Source: an uncultured Porphyromonadaceae bacterium
Lineage (GTDB): Bacteria > Bacteroidota > Bacteroidia > Bacteroidales > Muribaculaceae
Length of the DNA stretch: 64,000 nt
Assembly: GCA_900541555.1 (NCBI GenBank)
Contig: UQKE01000006.1
Span: 14,315-78,314, forward strand
Reading direction: 5' to 3'
The notes beneath the pieces were generated by a model, which saw only the letters and a program-made list of their open reading frames with translations, searched no databases and had not been told where the DNA came from. Within the stretch, counting starts at the first letter, position 1. Every line of letters starts with the position of its first letter. A program made the position numbers and the translations under genes. Positions 1 through 8,579 of the stretch are shown here, in pieces.

Positions 1-28
1 TCTTCAAACGAGTAAAAAAAACACTATC

Positions 29-403
29 ATGAATATAACAATAAGAATATTAAGCATTTTAGGCATATTTATTTTCGGATTTTGTCTTCTTGGTCTGATA
101 GGTGCCGAAGAGGACATGGTATCAGCTCATATGTTATTCAACGAAATCGGCGAGAATGCCTTACTCGTCTCTGAATATAACATTGCCGAAAATATACAGA
201 ATACACAAGATACATTGTATGCCATTGTTTTTCTTCTATTCATTGCAAGCCTTTTCGGACTCATCCTGTCTATTTTTGGATGCTGTGTCAAAACCAAACG
301 AAAAGATGTCAATATAGAACTTCTGAAATTAAATGATTTAAAAGAAAAAGGCATCATCGACAAAGACGAATTTGAGGCAAAAAAACGAGAATTATTAATG
401 TAA
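29..403 (+). CDS. Small two-helix membrane protein with C-terminal SHOCT motif
   Basis: The 124-residue product has a hydrophobic N-terminal segment (about residues 5-25), a short polar loop rich in Glu and Asn, a second membrane segment (about 63-87) and a cytoplasmic tail. The tail ends in a SHOCT-type short helical motif (LNDLKEKGIIDKDEFEAKK, about 101-119), the pattern leucine-x-x-leucine, gly-ile-ile, acidic-glu-phe, lys-lys-x-leu typical of SHOCT. SHOCT motifs are found at the ends of many small bacterial membrane proteins and are thought to mediate oligomerisation; no enzymatic function can be inferred. Its own promoter lies outside the window. A strong hairpin follows about 50 bp downstream. 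Confidence 0.8.
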   Translation: MNITIRILSILGIFIFGFCLLGLIGAEEDMVSAHMLFNEIGENALLVSEYNIAENIQNTQDTLYAIVFLLFIASLFGLILSIFGCCVKTKRKDVNIELLKLNDLKEKGIIDKDEFEAKKRELLM

Positions 404-453
404 TCATTTCCGACAAAATAGAACCCGCTTACCTTAATACTATAACAACGAAA

Positions 454-496
454 GAACTTGCACAGTTTGTTTTTGATAAACAAACTGTGCAAGTTC
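454..496. repeat. Perfect 19-bp inverted repeat (hairpin)
   Basis: Arms 454-472 and 478-496 are perfectly complementary (GAACTTGCACAGTTTGTTT against its reverse complement) around a 5-nt TTGAT loop. No U-run follows on the plus strand, so it is not a textbook intrinsic terminator for the SHOCT gene. On the minus strand the flank is moderately T-rich. It may end transcription, protect the 3' end of the upstream mRNA, or be a dispersed palindromic element. Confidence 0.75.
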
Positions 497-575
497 CATA
501 TATCGGAGTAATACGAAACAAGCGTCCCGACAAATAATTTCAAACAAATTTGATTATTTTGCACTCAACTTTCGC

Positions 576-583
576 TATATTTG
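576..583 (+). promoter_or_regulatory. Bacteroidota -7 box TATATTTG upstream of the TPR/PD40 gene
   Basis: TATATTTG fits TAnnTTTG exactly and lies 23 bp before the ATG at 607. A TTTG at 549-552 sits 23 bp upstream, slightly beyond the usual 19-21, so only the -7 element is well supported. It would serve the run 607-5624. Confidence 0.55.
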
Positions 584-606
584 TATCTGTTTAAACATAT
601 CCCGAT

Positions 607-2028
607 ATGAAAATCAGATCCGGCTTATTTTTTATTGCATTAGGCATATCGCTAACTGCCAATTCTTTGACGCTGACGCAAGCAAAAAAGCTATATACCG
701 AAGGCCGTTTTGAAGAGGCGCTTTCCACATTCCAAGATCTCCAAAAGAAAAATCCTCAAAACGCCAACTACAACCAATGGTTGGGCGGATGCTTGTATGA
801 AACCGGCAAAAAAGAGGAAGCTATCCCCTACTTGGAAACCGCCCTTTCCAAAAAAGTTGCCGATGCTGCAAGATATTTGGCGCAAATCGCGCTCGAAAAA
901 ATGGACTACGAGCAAATGGAATCGCTGACGCGCCAGTTTGAAAATATGATCGACAACGACGAATCTGTCCTTTCCGACAATGCGCTTGCCGGCTATCGCA
1001 AATTGAAAAGAACGACAGAAATGCTCAACAACGTCGAGAAGATCCAAATATTCGACAGCTTGACAGTGTCTAAGAAAGACTTTTTCAAGCATTACAAACT
1101 GTCGCTCGAAGCAGGCACGCTCAACACGCCCGATATTTTACCCGCATCCGTTCCCGACAGTGCGATTTCAATGGTCTACATGCCTCAATCGGCAAATCGC
1201 ATGATTTGGGCCATGCCGGATTCGACCGGACGCAAGAAATTGGTTGAAATATACAAATTAGCCGACGGCAAATGGGACAAACCGACGTTTCTAAGCGATG
1301 AACTGACCGACAACGGAGATGTCGATTTTCCATTCATCATGGCAGACGGCACTACCATCTATTATGCCGGCAACGGAGAAAACAGCATTGGCGGATACGA
1401 CATATACATGTCGCGAAAAGACTTTGCAAGCAGCGAATATCTGCATCCTCAAAACATCGGATTCCCTTACAATTCCCCATTCGACGACTACATGCTGGTC
1501 ATTGACGAAATGACGGGAATCGGATGGTGGGCAACCGATAGGAATCAAATTCCGGGCAAACTGACTATCTATATCTTCAAACGTAACGATTTCAGGGAAA
1601 ATTACGACAGCACAAATCCGAATATCTTCGGACTTGCCTCTGTCAGATCCATCAAAGACACATGGACCGACAACAATGATTACAAAGACCTTATTACAGA
1701 AATTAAAAACATTGCGATTGAAGAAAGCAAGCCAAAAGCCGATTTCTCCTTTTACATTAAAAACGGAGTTGAATATACTCGATTTGACGACTTCATAAGT
1801 CCGGAAGCCGAAAGTTTAATGCACAAACGCATGAAATTGTCGGAACAAATTGAAGGATATTATTCGCAACTTAAAACATTACGGAAACAATATGCCCGTT
1901 CGCAAAATAAAAATTCTTTGACTTCTGAGATTCTACGATTGGAAAGAGCAATTCTCAAAGATGCCAACGAGGTGAAACGCATGGATAATGAAATCAGAGC
2001 CATAGAAATCCCAATGCTAAAGAAATAA
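607..2028 (+). CDS. Exported TPR / PD40-repeat envelope protein
   Basis: The 473-residue product starts with a signal peptide (about residues 1-23, MKIRSGLFFIALGISLTANS). A short TPR block follows (about 24-110: AKKLYTEGRFEEAL, NAANYN-type helices, GKKEEAIPYLETAL). The middle (about 190-330) has WD40-like/PD40 motifs of the kind found in outer-membrane OmpA-like proteins (DFPFIMADGTTIYYAGNGEN, GGYDIYMSRKD). The C-terminus is a charged, probably coiled-coil segment (about 400-473). The combination suggests a periplasmic or outer-membrane-associated scaffold. Unlike the PorE/Pal type it lacks an OmpA peptidoglycan-binding domain. It is the first gene of a plus-strand run, 14 bp before the PHP phosphatase. 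Exact function unknown. Confidence 0.75.
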   Translation: MKIRSGLFFIALGISLTANSLTLTQAKKLYTEGRFEEALSTFQDLQKKNPQNANYNQWLGGCLYETGKKEEAIPYLETALSKKVADAARYLAQIALEKMDYEQMESLTRQFENMIDNDESVLSDNALAGYRKLKRTTEMLNNVEKIQIFDSLTVSKKDFFKHYKLSLEAGTLNTPDILPASVPDSAISMVYMPQSANRMIWAMPDSTGRKKLVEIYKLADGKWDKPTFLSDELTDNGDVDFPFIMADGTTIYYAGNGENSIGGYDIYMSRKDFASSEYLHPQNIGFPYNSPFDDYMLVIDEMTGIGWWATDRNQIPGKLTIYIFKRNDFRENYDSTNPNIFGLASVRSIKDTWTDNNDYKDLITEIKNIAIEESKPKADFSFYIKNGVEYTRFDDFISPEAESLMHKRMKLSEQIEGYYSQLKTLRKQYARSQNKNSLTSEILRLERAILKDANEVKRMDNEIRAIEIPMLKK

Positions 2029-2042
2029 ATCTTCATTCTCTT

Positions 2043-2849
2043 ATGATTGATTTTAAAGAAATTGCCGCCAAGTCATCTTTATATAATTTTCATAGTCATA
2101 CGCAATATTGCGACGGACGCGCACCCATGGAAGATTTTGCCGCAAAAGCCGTCGAATTGGGATTCACAGACTATGGCTTTTCGCCCCACTCTCCGATTCC
2201 TGCGCCATCGTCATGCAATATGAGCAAAGACGACACTGTTTCTTATTTTAAAGAAATCGACAGATTGAGATCCATGTATCGCGGCAAAATCAACTTGTTC
2301 GCTTCTATGGAAATCGATTACCTCGATGAGTCTTGGGGTCCGGCCAATCCATATTTCGATACCTTTCCCCTCGACTATCGCATCGGCTCCATCCATTTCG
2401 TGCCATGCGGCGACCAATATGTCGACACCGACGGCAGTTTCGACTCTTTCAAAATCAAAATGAATCGATTCTTCAACGAAGATATCCATTACGTCGTCGA
2501 ATTATTTTATTTGCAAACGTATAAAATGATTGAGGCGGGGAAATTCGAGATAATCGGACACTTCGACAAAATCGGGCATAACGCATCGCTTTATTGTCCG
2601 GGCATTGAAAACGAAGATTGGTACAACGACTTGGTCGTAAAAACAATAAAAACAATAAAAGAAGCCGGCTTAATCGTGGAAATAAACACAAAGTCGTATG
2701 ATACGCATCATCGGCTATTCCCCCACGAACGATATTTTCCCTTGCTGAAAAAATATGAAATTCCTGTCGTTTTCAACTCCGATGCCCACTACCCCGATCT
2801 CATCAATGCAGGTCGTGAAGCCGCAATGAAATTGTATTATTCACTGTAA
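2043..2849 (+). CDS. PHP-domain histidinol-phosphatase family protein
   Basis: The 268-residue product has the metal-binding motifs of the PHP superfamily: FHSHTQYCDG near residue 16, GFSPHSP near 44, the Glu of SMEIDY near 83, GSIHFV near 117, IGHFDKI near 177 and NSDAHY near 243. This matches monofunctional histidinol-phosphatase (HisK/HisJ type), which dephosphorylates histidinol phosphate in histidine synthesis. Its length fits the family. No other his gene is nearby, so a related phosphatase role on another substrate cannot be excluded. It sits between the TPR protein and metA with gaps under 20 bp, consistent with one transcript. Confidence 0.8.
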   Translation: MIDFKEIAAKSSLYNFHSHTQYCDGRAPMEDFAAKAVELGFTDYGFSPHSPIPAPSSCNMSKDDTVSYFKEIDRLRSMYRGKINLFASMEIDYLDESWGPANPYFDTFPLDYRIGSIHFVPCGDQYVDTDGSFDSFKIKMNRFFNEDIHYVVELFYLQTYKMIEAGKFEIIGHFDKIGHNASLYCPGIENEDWYNDLVVKTIKTIKEAGLIVEINTKSYDTHHRLFPHERYFPLLKKYEIPVVFNSDAHYPDLINAGREAAMKLYYSL

Positions 2850-2868
2850 TTAAAAGAAATTTATGGTT

Positions 2869-3786
2869 ATGCCAGTCCGAGTTCCCGACACGCTTCCCGC
2901 CATTGAAGATTTAAAACAAGAAAATATATTTGTCATCGGCGAAAAACGGGCATTGTCCCAAGACATACGGCCGCTGCATATTGCAGTCGTCAACTTAATG
3001 CCATTAAAACAATCGACAGAAACAGATTTGTTGCGGCTGTTATCCAATACGCCTCTCCAAATCAATCTTGATTTGGTCCTGCCATCGGGACATAAATGGA
3101 AGAATACGCCGGAAAGCCATTTAAACCAATTCTACAAACCTTTTGAAACAATCGCCGACAAGAAATACGACGGCATGATTATTACCGGCGCGCCTGTTGA
3201 AACAATTGCCTTCGAAGCTGTCGACTATTGGAGCCAACTCCAATACATTTTCGATTGGAGTCGTTCTCATGTGACATCCACTGTGTATATATGCTGGGCA
3301 GCCCTTGCCGGTCTTTATCACAATTACGGAATTCAGAAATATCCACTCGACAAAAAAATATCGGGAGTCTATTCCCATCGGGTTTTAAACGCAAAAAACC
3401 CATTGATGCGCGGATTCGACGACATATTCTATGCTCCCCACAGCCGATATTTTGAAATACGAAAAAACGACATCCTCGCAACCAAAGGATTAGAAATATT
3501 GTCGGAAAGCGATGAATGCGGCGTTTATATCGTCATGGCCCGCAATGGACGAGAAATTTACATAACGGGACACTCCGAATATGCTCCCCTAACGTTAGAT
3601 GCGGAATACCGAAGAGATTTGAAAAAGGGATTGAATCCCGACATCCCGCGACACTATTATCTCGACGATGATCCCCAAAAACCACCAATCGTGCGTTGGA
3701 GAAGCCATGCCAATTTATTATTCTCCAACTGGTTGAACTATTTTGTTTATCAAGAAACTCCTTATGACATTTGGAAGATAAAATGA
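2869..3786 (+). CDS. metA: Homoserine O-acetyltransferase of the MetA family
   Basis: MetA activates L-homoserine with an acyl-CoA as the first committed step of methionine synthesis. Two in-frame ATGs exist, at 2863 and 2869. The second gives an N-terminus MPVRVPDTLPA like that of family members and places the catalytic residues at the family numbering: Cys142 (YICWAA), His235 and Glu237 (GHSEYA). I therefore prefer 2869 (305 residues). Residue 111 in GAPVET is Glu. In this family Glu111 goes with acetyl-CoA use and Gly with succinyl-CoA use, so acetylation is predicted. The stop overlaps the next gene as ATGA, indicating coupling. No SAM or other riboswitch was seen upstream. Confidence 0.93.
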   Translation: MPVRVPDTLPAIEDLKQENIFVIGEKRALSQDIRPLHIAVVNLMPLKQSTETDLLRLLSNTPLQINLDLVLPSGHKWKNTPESHLNQFYKPFETIADKKYDGMIITGAPVETIAFEAVDYWSQLQYIFDWSRSHVTSTVYICWAALAGLYHNYGIQKYPLDKKISGVYSHRVLNAKNPLMRGFDDIFYAPHSRYFEIRKNDILATKGLEILSESDECGVYIVMARNGREIYITGHSEYAPLTLDAEYRRDLKKGLNPDIPRHYYLDDDPQKPPIVRWRSHANLLFSNWLNYFVYQETPYDIWKIK

Positions 3787-5624
3787 GCGGAGAGCCTCGC
3801 AAAATAGAATTACTCGCCCCTGCAAAGAATGCAGAAATCGCTATTGCAGCGATTCGTCATGGCGCAGATGCTGTTTATATCGGAGCAGACCAATTCGGAG
3901 CAAGAGCATCCGCAGGAAATCCGATTGCCGACATTGCGCGAATCGTTGAGTTCGCACACCAATTCGATGCACGGATTTATGCCACAGTCAACACGATTCT
4001 ATTCGACTCCGAACTGAAAAAGGCCGAAAAAATGATTCGCGACCTCTATATTGCCGGTGTTGATGCGCTGATAGTGCAAGACATGGGCATTTTGCGGCTC
4101 GACATCCCTCCTATCGCTCTGCATGCCAGCACACAATGCGATATTCGAACCCTTGAAAAAGCTCAATTCCTTGAAAAAGCCGGATTTTCCCGTCTCGTCC
4201 TTGCGCGGGAACTGACATGCGAGGAAATCCGCAACATTGCAAAAAACACACAAGCCGAAATCGAATGCTTCGTCCATGGCGCTCTCTGCGTATGTTATAG
4301 CGGACAATGCTATGCCAGTTGCGCATTTCGAAAACGAAGCGCCAATCGCGGGGAATGCGCGCAATTATGCCGCTTGCCTTACAATCTGACAGATTCCTCC
4401 GGCAGAGTTCTGCATGCAAACAAGCATTTCCTTTCGCTTCGCGATTTTAATATGAGCGATCGCATTGCCCAATTGGCTGACGCCGGCGTTTCTTCTTTCA
4501 AAATTGAAGGACGTTTGAAAGATACGGTTTATGTGAAAAATGTTACTGCACACTACCACCGGCTAATCAACGACCTATGCAGCCGACATCCGGACAAATA
4601 CATTCGCGCATCACGAGGGTTGACAACTATTAATTTTACACCGGACATCAATAAAAGTTTCAATCGACGATTCACGCACTATTTTTTCGACAACGACAAT
4701 CCTGCGGAAAATCTTGCATCGTTCGACACGCCCAAATCGATCGGCGAACGATTCGGAAAAATATCCGGCATAAAGAATCAATCCATATTTGTCGACTCCG
4801 ACAAATCAGCTGCCAATGGCGACGGTTTTGTCTTTTTCAACAAAAACAATAATCTGGAAGGATTCAGAGCGAACAAAACAGACCACAATGCCATCATCCC
4901 TTTTGAAAAAATCGATATTTCCAAAGGGACTTGGCTTTACCGAAATTTCGACAAAACATTTACAGGCCGGCTTCAAAGCAACAATTCGGCCGATAGAAAA
5001 CTCCCAATCGACATTGAATGTTGGCCGACGGCAACCGGATTTGCCGTAAAAGTTACCGGCGACGATGGTGTTTACGCCATCATCAACATGACATCCGCAA
5101 ACAATCCCAAAGCCAATACTTCCCAAGAAGAAACTCAAAAACGGATTTTGGGAAAATTGGGAGACACGCCGTTTTATTTGCGACATTTCAACGCCGGTCA
5201 CCTTGCAGAAATTTTTATACCGGCTTCCCTGTTGTCACAAGCCAAACGTCGCGCCATCAAAGCTTTTGAACATGCAAAAAAATCCGGATACCGATTCGAG
5301 CACCGCAAAACAGAAGACAAATCATTCCCATACATGGCTGACAGTATTACTTTTACAGGCAATGTTTCGAATAAAGCAGCAAGAACCTTTTATACCGATC
5401 ACGGTGTCAAAGCCATAGAGTACGCAATGGAATGCGGCGAAATGGATTCTTCCAATGCCATATTGATGACAACTCGTTATTGCCTGCGACGGGAATTAAA
5501 CTGCTGCCTGAAAAAAGAAGGCAAAGAGAAATTGCCGGCACAACTATTTTTAGAGTCCGGCGATATTCGCTTTTCCGTGGAATTTGATTGCAAACATTGC
5601 CAAATGCTTTTGAAAAAAGCATGA
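3783..5624 (+). CDS. U32 family protein, RlhA-like (23S rRNA cytidine hydroxylation type)
   Basis: The reading frame opens with TTG at 3771, but the ATG at 3783 overlaps the metA stop as ATGA and has GGAAG about 7 bp before it, so 3783 is chosen (613 residues). The N-terminal half is a peptidase-U32 domain (KIELLAPAKNAEIAIAAI, GADAVYIGA) with the U32 signature around residues 155-200 (ECFVHGALCVCYSGQC, then CAQLCRLPY) and several conserved Cys. The C-terminal half (about 330-600) has the layout of the collagenase-like DUF3656 region. U32 plus DUF3656 is the arrangement of E. coli RlhA (YdcP), which hydroxylates C2501 of 23S rRNA; protease activity is not established for this branch. Convergent with the Nramp gene, 6 bp apart. 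Confidence 0.82.
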   Translation: MSGEPRKIELLAPAKNAEIAIAAIRHGADAVYIGADQFGARASAGNPIADIARIVEFAHQFDARIYATVNTILFDSELKKAEKMIRDLYIAGVDALIVQDMGILRLDIPPIALHASTQCDIRTLEKAQFLEKAGFSRLVLARELTCEEIRNIAKNTQAEIECFVHGALCVCYSGQCYASCAFRKRSANRGECAQLCRLPYNLTDSSGRVLHANKHFLSLRDFNMSDRIAQLADAGVSSFKIEGRLKDTVYVKNVTAHYHRLINDLCSRHPDKYIRASRGLTTINFTPDINKSFNRRFTHYFFDNDNPAENLASFDTPKSIGERFGKISGIKNQSIFVDSDKSAANGDGFVFFNKNNNLEGFRANKTDHNAIIPFEKIDISKGTWLYRNFDKTFTGRLQSNNSADRKLPIDIECWPTATGFAVKVTGDDGVYAIINMTSANNPKANTSQEETQKRILGKLGDTPFYLRHFNAGHLAEIFIPASLLSQAKRRAIKAFEHAKKSGYRFEHRKTEDKSFPYMADSITFTGNVSNKAARTFYTDHGVKAIEYAMECGEMDSSNAILMTTRYCLRRELNCCLKKEGKEKLPAQLFLESGDIRFSVEFDCKHCQMLLKKA

Positions 5625-5630
5625 AAGGCA

Positions 5631-6896
5631 TTATTTCAATGTGTCGACAAGAAGCAAAACATTCAATAGCGCGACAATGCCGGCAATGGCATAAAGCACG
5701 ATTTTTCCGAATCTCTTGTTCGCATATTGTCCCATCACGCGCTTTGACGATGTCAAATATATTTGCATAAACACAGTGAAAGGCAACTGAATGCTGAGCG
5801 CCATCTGTGAAACCAACAGGCCTTGAAAAGGATCGGAAATGCAAAATATAATTGCCAAAGCCGACAACAACGACAAAAGCACTCCGACAATTGAATGGCT
5901 GTCTTTTATATTGTATGACTCTCCAAAAATTCCGGAAAATATGGAACCGGCAGCCATGCCGCTTGTCACCGTCGACGACAAGCCTGCCATCAGCAACGCC
6001 AATGCGAAAACAACGGCCGCATTTTCTCCCAAAAGCGGTTTCAACATGGCTTGTGCCTCCGAAAGCTCTGATACATGCGCGCCAATCGTATAAAAAGCGG
6101 AAGCTGCCAACAAAATCATAGCGCTATTAATCGCCCACCCGACCAACATTGAAAACAATGTATCGAAAAATTCATACTTCAAAGCTCGACGAATCGACAA
6201 ATCATCCTTTTTGTGAAATTCCCGACTTTGCACGACTTCCGAATGGAGAAACAAATTATGAGGCATAACCACTGCCCCCAATACGCTCATCACAATAATC
6301 ATGCTTCCCTCCGGCAACGACGGCACTACACTACACCTTGCCGCCTCTTGCCAATCTACATCGATTAAAAATATTTCATAAATAAACGACAAGCCTATCA
6401 CTGAAACAAATGCGATAATCGCTTTCTCGATTCGCTTATAAGAATTTGTGAAGAGCATGACGATGACAAACAACGTTGTCAATACTGCTCCCACCTTTAT
6501 AGAAATTCCAAAAAGCATCTGCAATGCAATCGCGCCACCTAAAATTTCAGCCAGTGAAGTAGCCATCGATGCTAAAACTGCCGATGCCAAAACCGGACGA
6601 GAAATCCATGGAGCAACATATCGAGTGGCAGCCTCCGAAAGGCAAAGCCCTGTCACAATGCCAAGATGCGCCACGTTGTGTTGCAAAACAATCAGCATTA
6701 TCGTCGACAAAGTGACCACCCACAACAGCATATAACCGAATTCCGAACCGGCTGCAAAATTAGAAGCCCAATTGCCCGGATCGATAAAACCTACCGTCAC
6801 CAACAATCCGGGACCTATATAACGGAAGATATCCAACCCTCCCAAATACCTTGGATGGTCTTTTCGCCTTAAATCTTTTAAAATGTCGAACTTCAT
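5631..6896 (-). CDS. mntH: Nramp/MntH family divalent metal transporter
   Basis: The 421-residue product is an integral inner-membrane protein with about 11 hydrophobic segments. TM1 carries the metal-binding motif DPGN (GFIDPGNWASNFAAGS, about residues 37-52) and TM6 carries MPHN (VVMPHNLFLHSEV, about 210-222), the two motifs that coordinate Mn2+ or Fe2+ in Nramp proteins. It would import Mn2+/Fe2+ with protons. The start lies 44 bp from the divergent yraN-like gene. A Fur-family regulator lies about 3 kb away, but no Fur box was recognised in the short divergent promoter region. Confidence 0.92.
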   Translation of the reverse strand: MKFDILKDLRRKDHPRYLGGLDIFRYIGPGLLVTVGFIDPGNWASNFAAGSEFGYMLLWVVTLSTIMLIVLQHNVAHLGIVTGLCLSEAATRYVAPWISRPVLASAVLASMATSLAEILGGAIALQMLFGISIKVGAVLTTLFVIVMLFTNSYKRIEKAIIAFVSVIGLSFIYEIFLIDVDWQEAARCSVVPSLPEGSMIIVMSVLGAVVMPHNLFLHSEVVQSREFHKKDDLSIRRALKYEFFDTLFSMLVGWAINSAMILLAASAFYTIGAHVSELSEAQAMLKPLLGENAAVVFALALLMAGLSSTVTSGMAAGSIFSGIFGESYNIKDSHSIVGVLLSLLSALAIIFCISDPFQGLLVSQMALSIQLPFTVFMQIYLTSSKRVMGQYANKRFGKIVLYAIAGIVALLNVLLLVDTLK

Positions 6897-6915
6897 TGTA
6901 TCAGCAAAAAAACAT

Positions 6916-6923
6916 TATCTTTA
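6916..6923 (+). promoter_or_regulatory. Probable -7 box (TATCTTTA) for the YraN-family gene
   Basis: TATCTTTA differs from TAnnTTTG only at the last base and lies 17 bp before the ATG at 6941, in the 44-bp divergent region shared with the Nramp gene. Confidence 0.4.
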
Positions 6924-6940
6924 CATTAAAATCAACAAAT

Positions 6941-7330
6941 ATGGCAAAGCATAATATTTTCGGGAAAAAAGGAGAAGAAGCAGCTTTCGAGGTTTTACTC
7001 AAAAATGGCTATCTCATTCGCGACCGAAATTGGAGATGCGGCAAATATGAAATTGACATTGTAGCCGAGAAAAACAACCGTATCATCATCGTCGAAGTGA
7101 AAACTCGGAAAGAACATATTCCCGACATTTCACAAGTCATCACACGCGCCAAAATACGCCATTTAATAGCAGCCGGAAATGCTTATCTGAGCTTTTTCAG
7201 ATTGTCGAACGAAATTCAATTCGATGTAATCCTTATCACAGGCGAAAATGAAAACGACTTCACCGTCGAGCATATTCCGGATGCATTCATGGCGCCATTG
7301 CAAACGTATGGTCAATCATCCAATTTATGA
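6941..7330 (+). CDS. YraN family endonuclease-like protein
   Basis: The frame is open from a TTG at 6851 inside the Nramp gene, but the ATG at 6941 gives the normal YraN length (129 residues) and N-terminus (MAKHNIFGKKGEEAAF). The fold is the PD-(D/E)XK nuclease type: Glu in GKKGEEAA, then KYEIDIVAEKN and the EVKTR motif near residue 55. The cellular role of YraN (UPF0102) is not settled; it is often found near genes of DNA metabolism. The last 19 bp overlap the 3' end of the convergent DUF1015 gene. Confidence 0.88.
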   Translation: MAKHNIFGKKGEEAAFEVLLKNGYLIRDRNWRCGKYEIDIVAEKNNRIIIVEVKTRKEHIPDISQVITRAKIRHLIAAGNAYLSFFRLSNEIQFDVILITGENENDFTVEHIPDAFMAPLQTYGQSSNL

Positions 7331-8559
7331 ATGACAAGACCCGAACGGAGTTTCGGTTCGAACCATGTTGTTTTGGGAGGCATTATGTTTCCGGTATCGG
7401 CAATTTTTATGATTTGTCCCATTGTGACCGGATATAGTGCCAAAGCCAATTTCATTTCTCCGCTATCCACCCTGCGTTTCAGTTCTTCCAACCCACGAAT
7501 GCCGCCAACAAAATCAATCCGCTTGTCGCTTCGCAAATCCGTAATGCCTAAAACATCCCGCAATATCAAATCCGAAGAGATTGTGACATCCAAACTGCCT
7601 ATTGGATCATCATCGTCGTACGTTCCTTGCTTGGCCGTCAGTGAATACCATTCCCCGTTCAAATAAAGCGAGAAGTTATGCAAATGTTGAGGCTTGTAAA
7701 CGTCTGTTCCTTTATTCTCAACCACAAAATTATCTGCCAAACGAGCCATGAATTCCGATTCCGACAAACCATTCAAGTCGCGCACAAGGCGGTTGTAATC
7801 AATCACATGCAGGTGTGATGCAGGAAAACATACCGCAAGGAAATAATTGTATTCCTCATTTCCGGTATGATTCGGATTGGCATCGGCCATCTCTTTTCCC
7901 ACCAAGGCGGCGGCAGCGCTTCGATGATGTCCGTCCGCAATATACATGTTGGGAATTCCACTAAACAGAGCGGTTATGCGCGAAATTGTCTCATCATCGT
8001 CGACCACCCAAAAATGATGCCCGAAGCCATCGGCAGCAACGAAGTCATAAACCGGCTCTTTTGCCGTCACTTCTTTCAAAACAGCCTCCAACTCCGCATT
8101 ATCGGGAAATGTAAAAAAGACTGGTTCGATGTTGGCACGATTGATTCGGACATGCTTCATGCGGTCTTCTTCTTTATCGCGCCTTGTCAATTCATGTTTC
8201 TTTATGCGGCCGGACATATAATCTTCCACGCTGGCAGCAACGACAAATCCATATTGCGTCCGCCCGTCCATCGTTTGGGCATATACATAATAGCAAGGCT
8301 TTTCATCTTGAACAAGCCATCCTTTATCTTGGAACTTTTTAAAATTTTCAACCGCTTTTGCATATACTTCCGGTGCATGTTCGTCGGTTCCCGGTGCAAA
8401 ATCAATTTCCGGTCGAATAATATGATAAAGCGACTTTTCGTTGCCTTCCGCTTCGATTCGGGCTTCTTCAGAATTTAGCACGTCATACGGACGCGATGCC
8501 ACTTCTGTCACAAATTCCACAGGCGGACGAACGCCTTTAAACGGCCTAACCTTTGCCAT
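7312..8559 (-). CDS. DUF1015 family protein
   Basis: The 415-residue soluble protein matches DUF1015: VRPFKGVRPP at the N-terminus, SRPYDVLNSEEAR, the HELTRRDKEEDR segment around residue 120, and ADGHHRSAAAA around 210. DUF1015 proteins lack an established activity. In Bacteroidota they often sit beside serine or amino-acid biosynthesis genes; here the gene is 20 bp downstream of purA in the fur-purA-DUF1015 operon. Its 3' end overlaps the yraN-like gene by 19 bp, tail to tail. Confidence 0.85.
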   Translation of the reverse strand: MAKVRPFKGVRPPVEFVTEVASRPYDVLNSEEARIEAEGNEKSLYHIIRPEIDFAPGTDEHAPEVYAKAVENFKKFQDKGWLVQDEKPCYYVYAQTMDGRTQYGFVVAASVEDYMSGRIKKHELTRRDKEEDRMKHVRINRANIEPVFFTFPDNAELEAVLKEVTAKEPVYDFVAADGFGHHFWVVDDDETISRITALFSGIPNMYIADGHHRSAAAALVGKEMADANPNHTGNEEYNYFLAVCFPASHLHVIDYNRLVRDLNGLSESEFMARLADNFVVENKGTDVYKPQHLHNFSLYLNGEWYSLTAKQGTYDDDDPIGSLDVTISSDLILRDVLGITDLRSDKRIDFVGGIRGLEELKRRVDSGEMKLALALYPVTMGQIIKIADTGNIMPPKTTWFEPKLRSGLVIHKLDD

Positions 8560-8579
8560 AACGCAGTATATTATTTGTT

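Noticed and set aside
127..564. 145-codon minus-strand frame over the first gene and its hairpin
   Set aside because: It runs antisense to the SHOCT gene and through the palindrome; no start context or domain.
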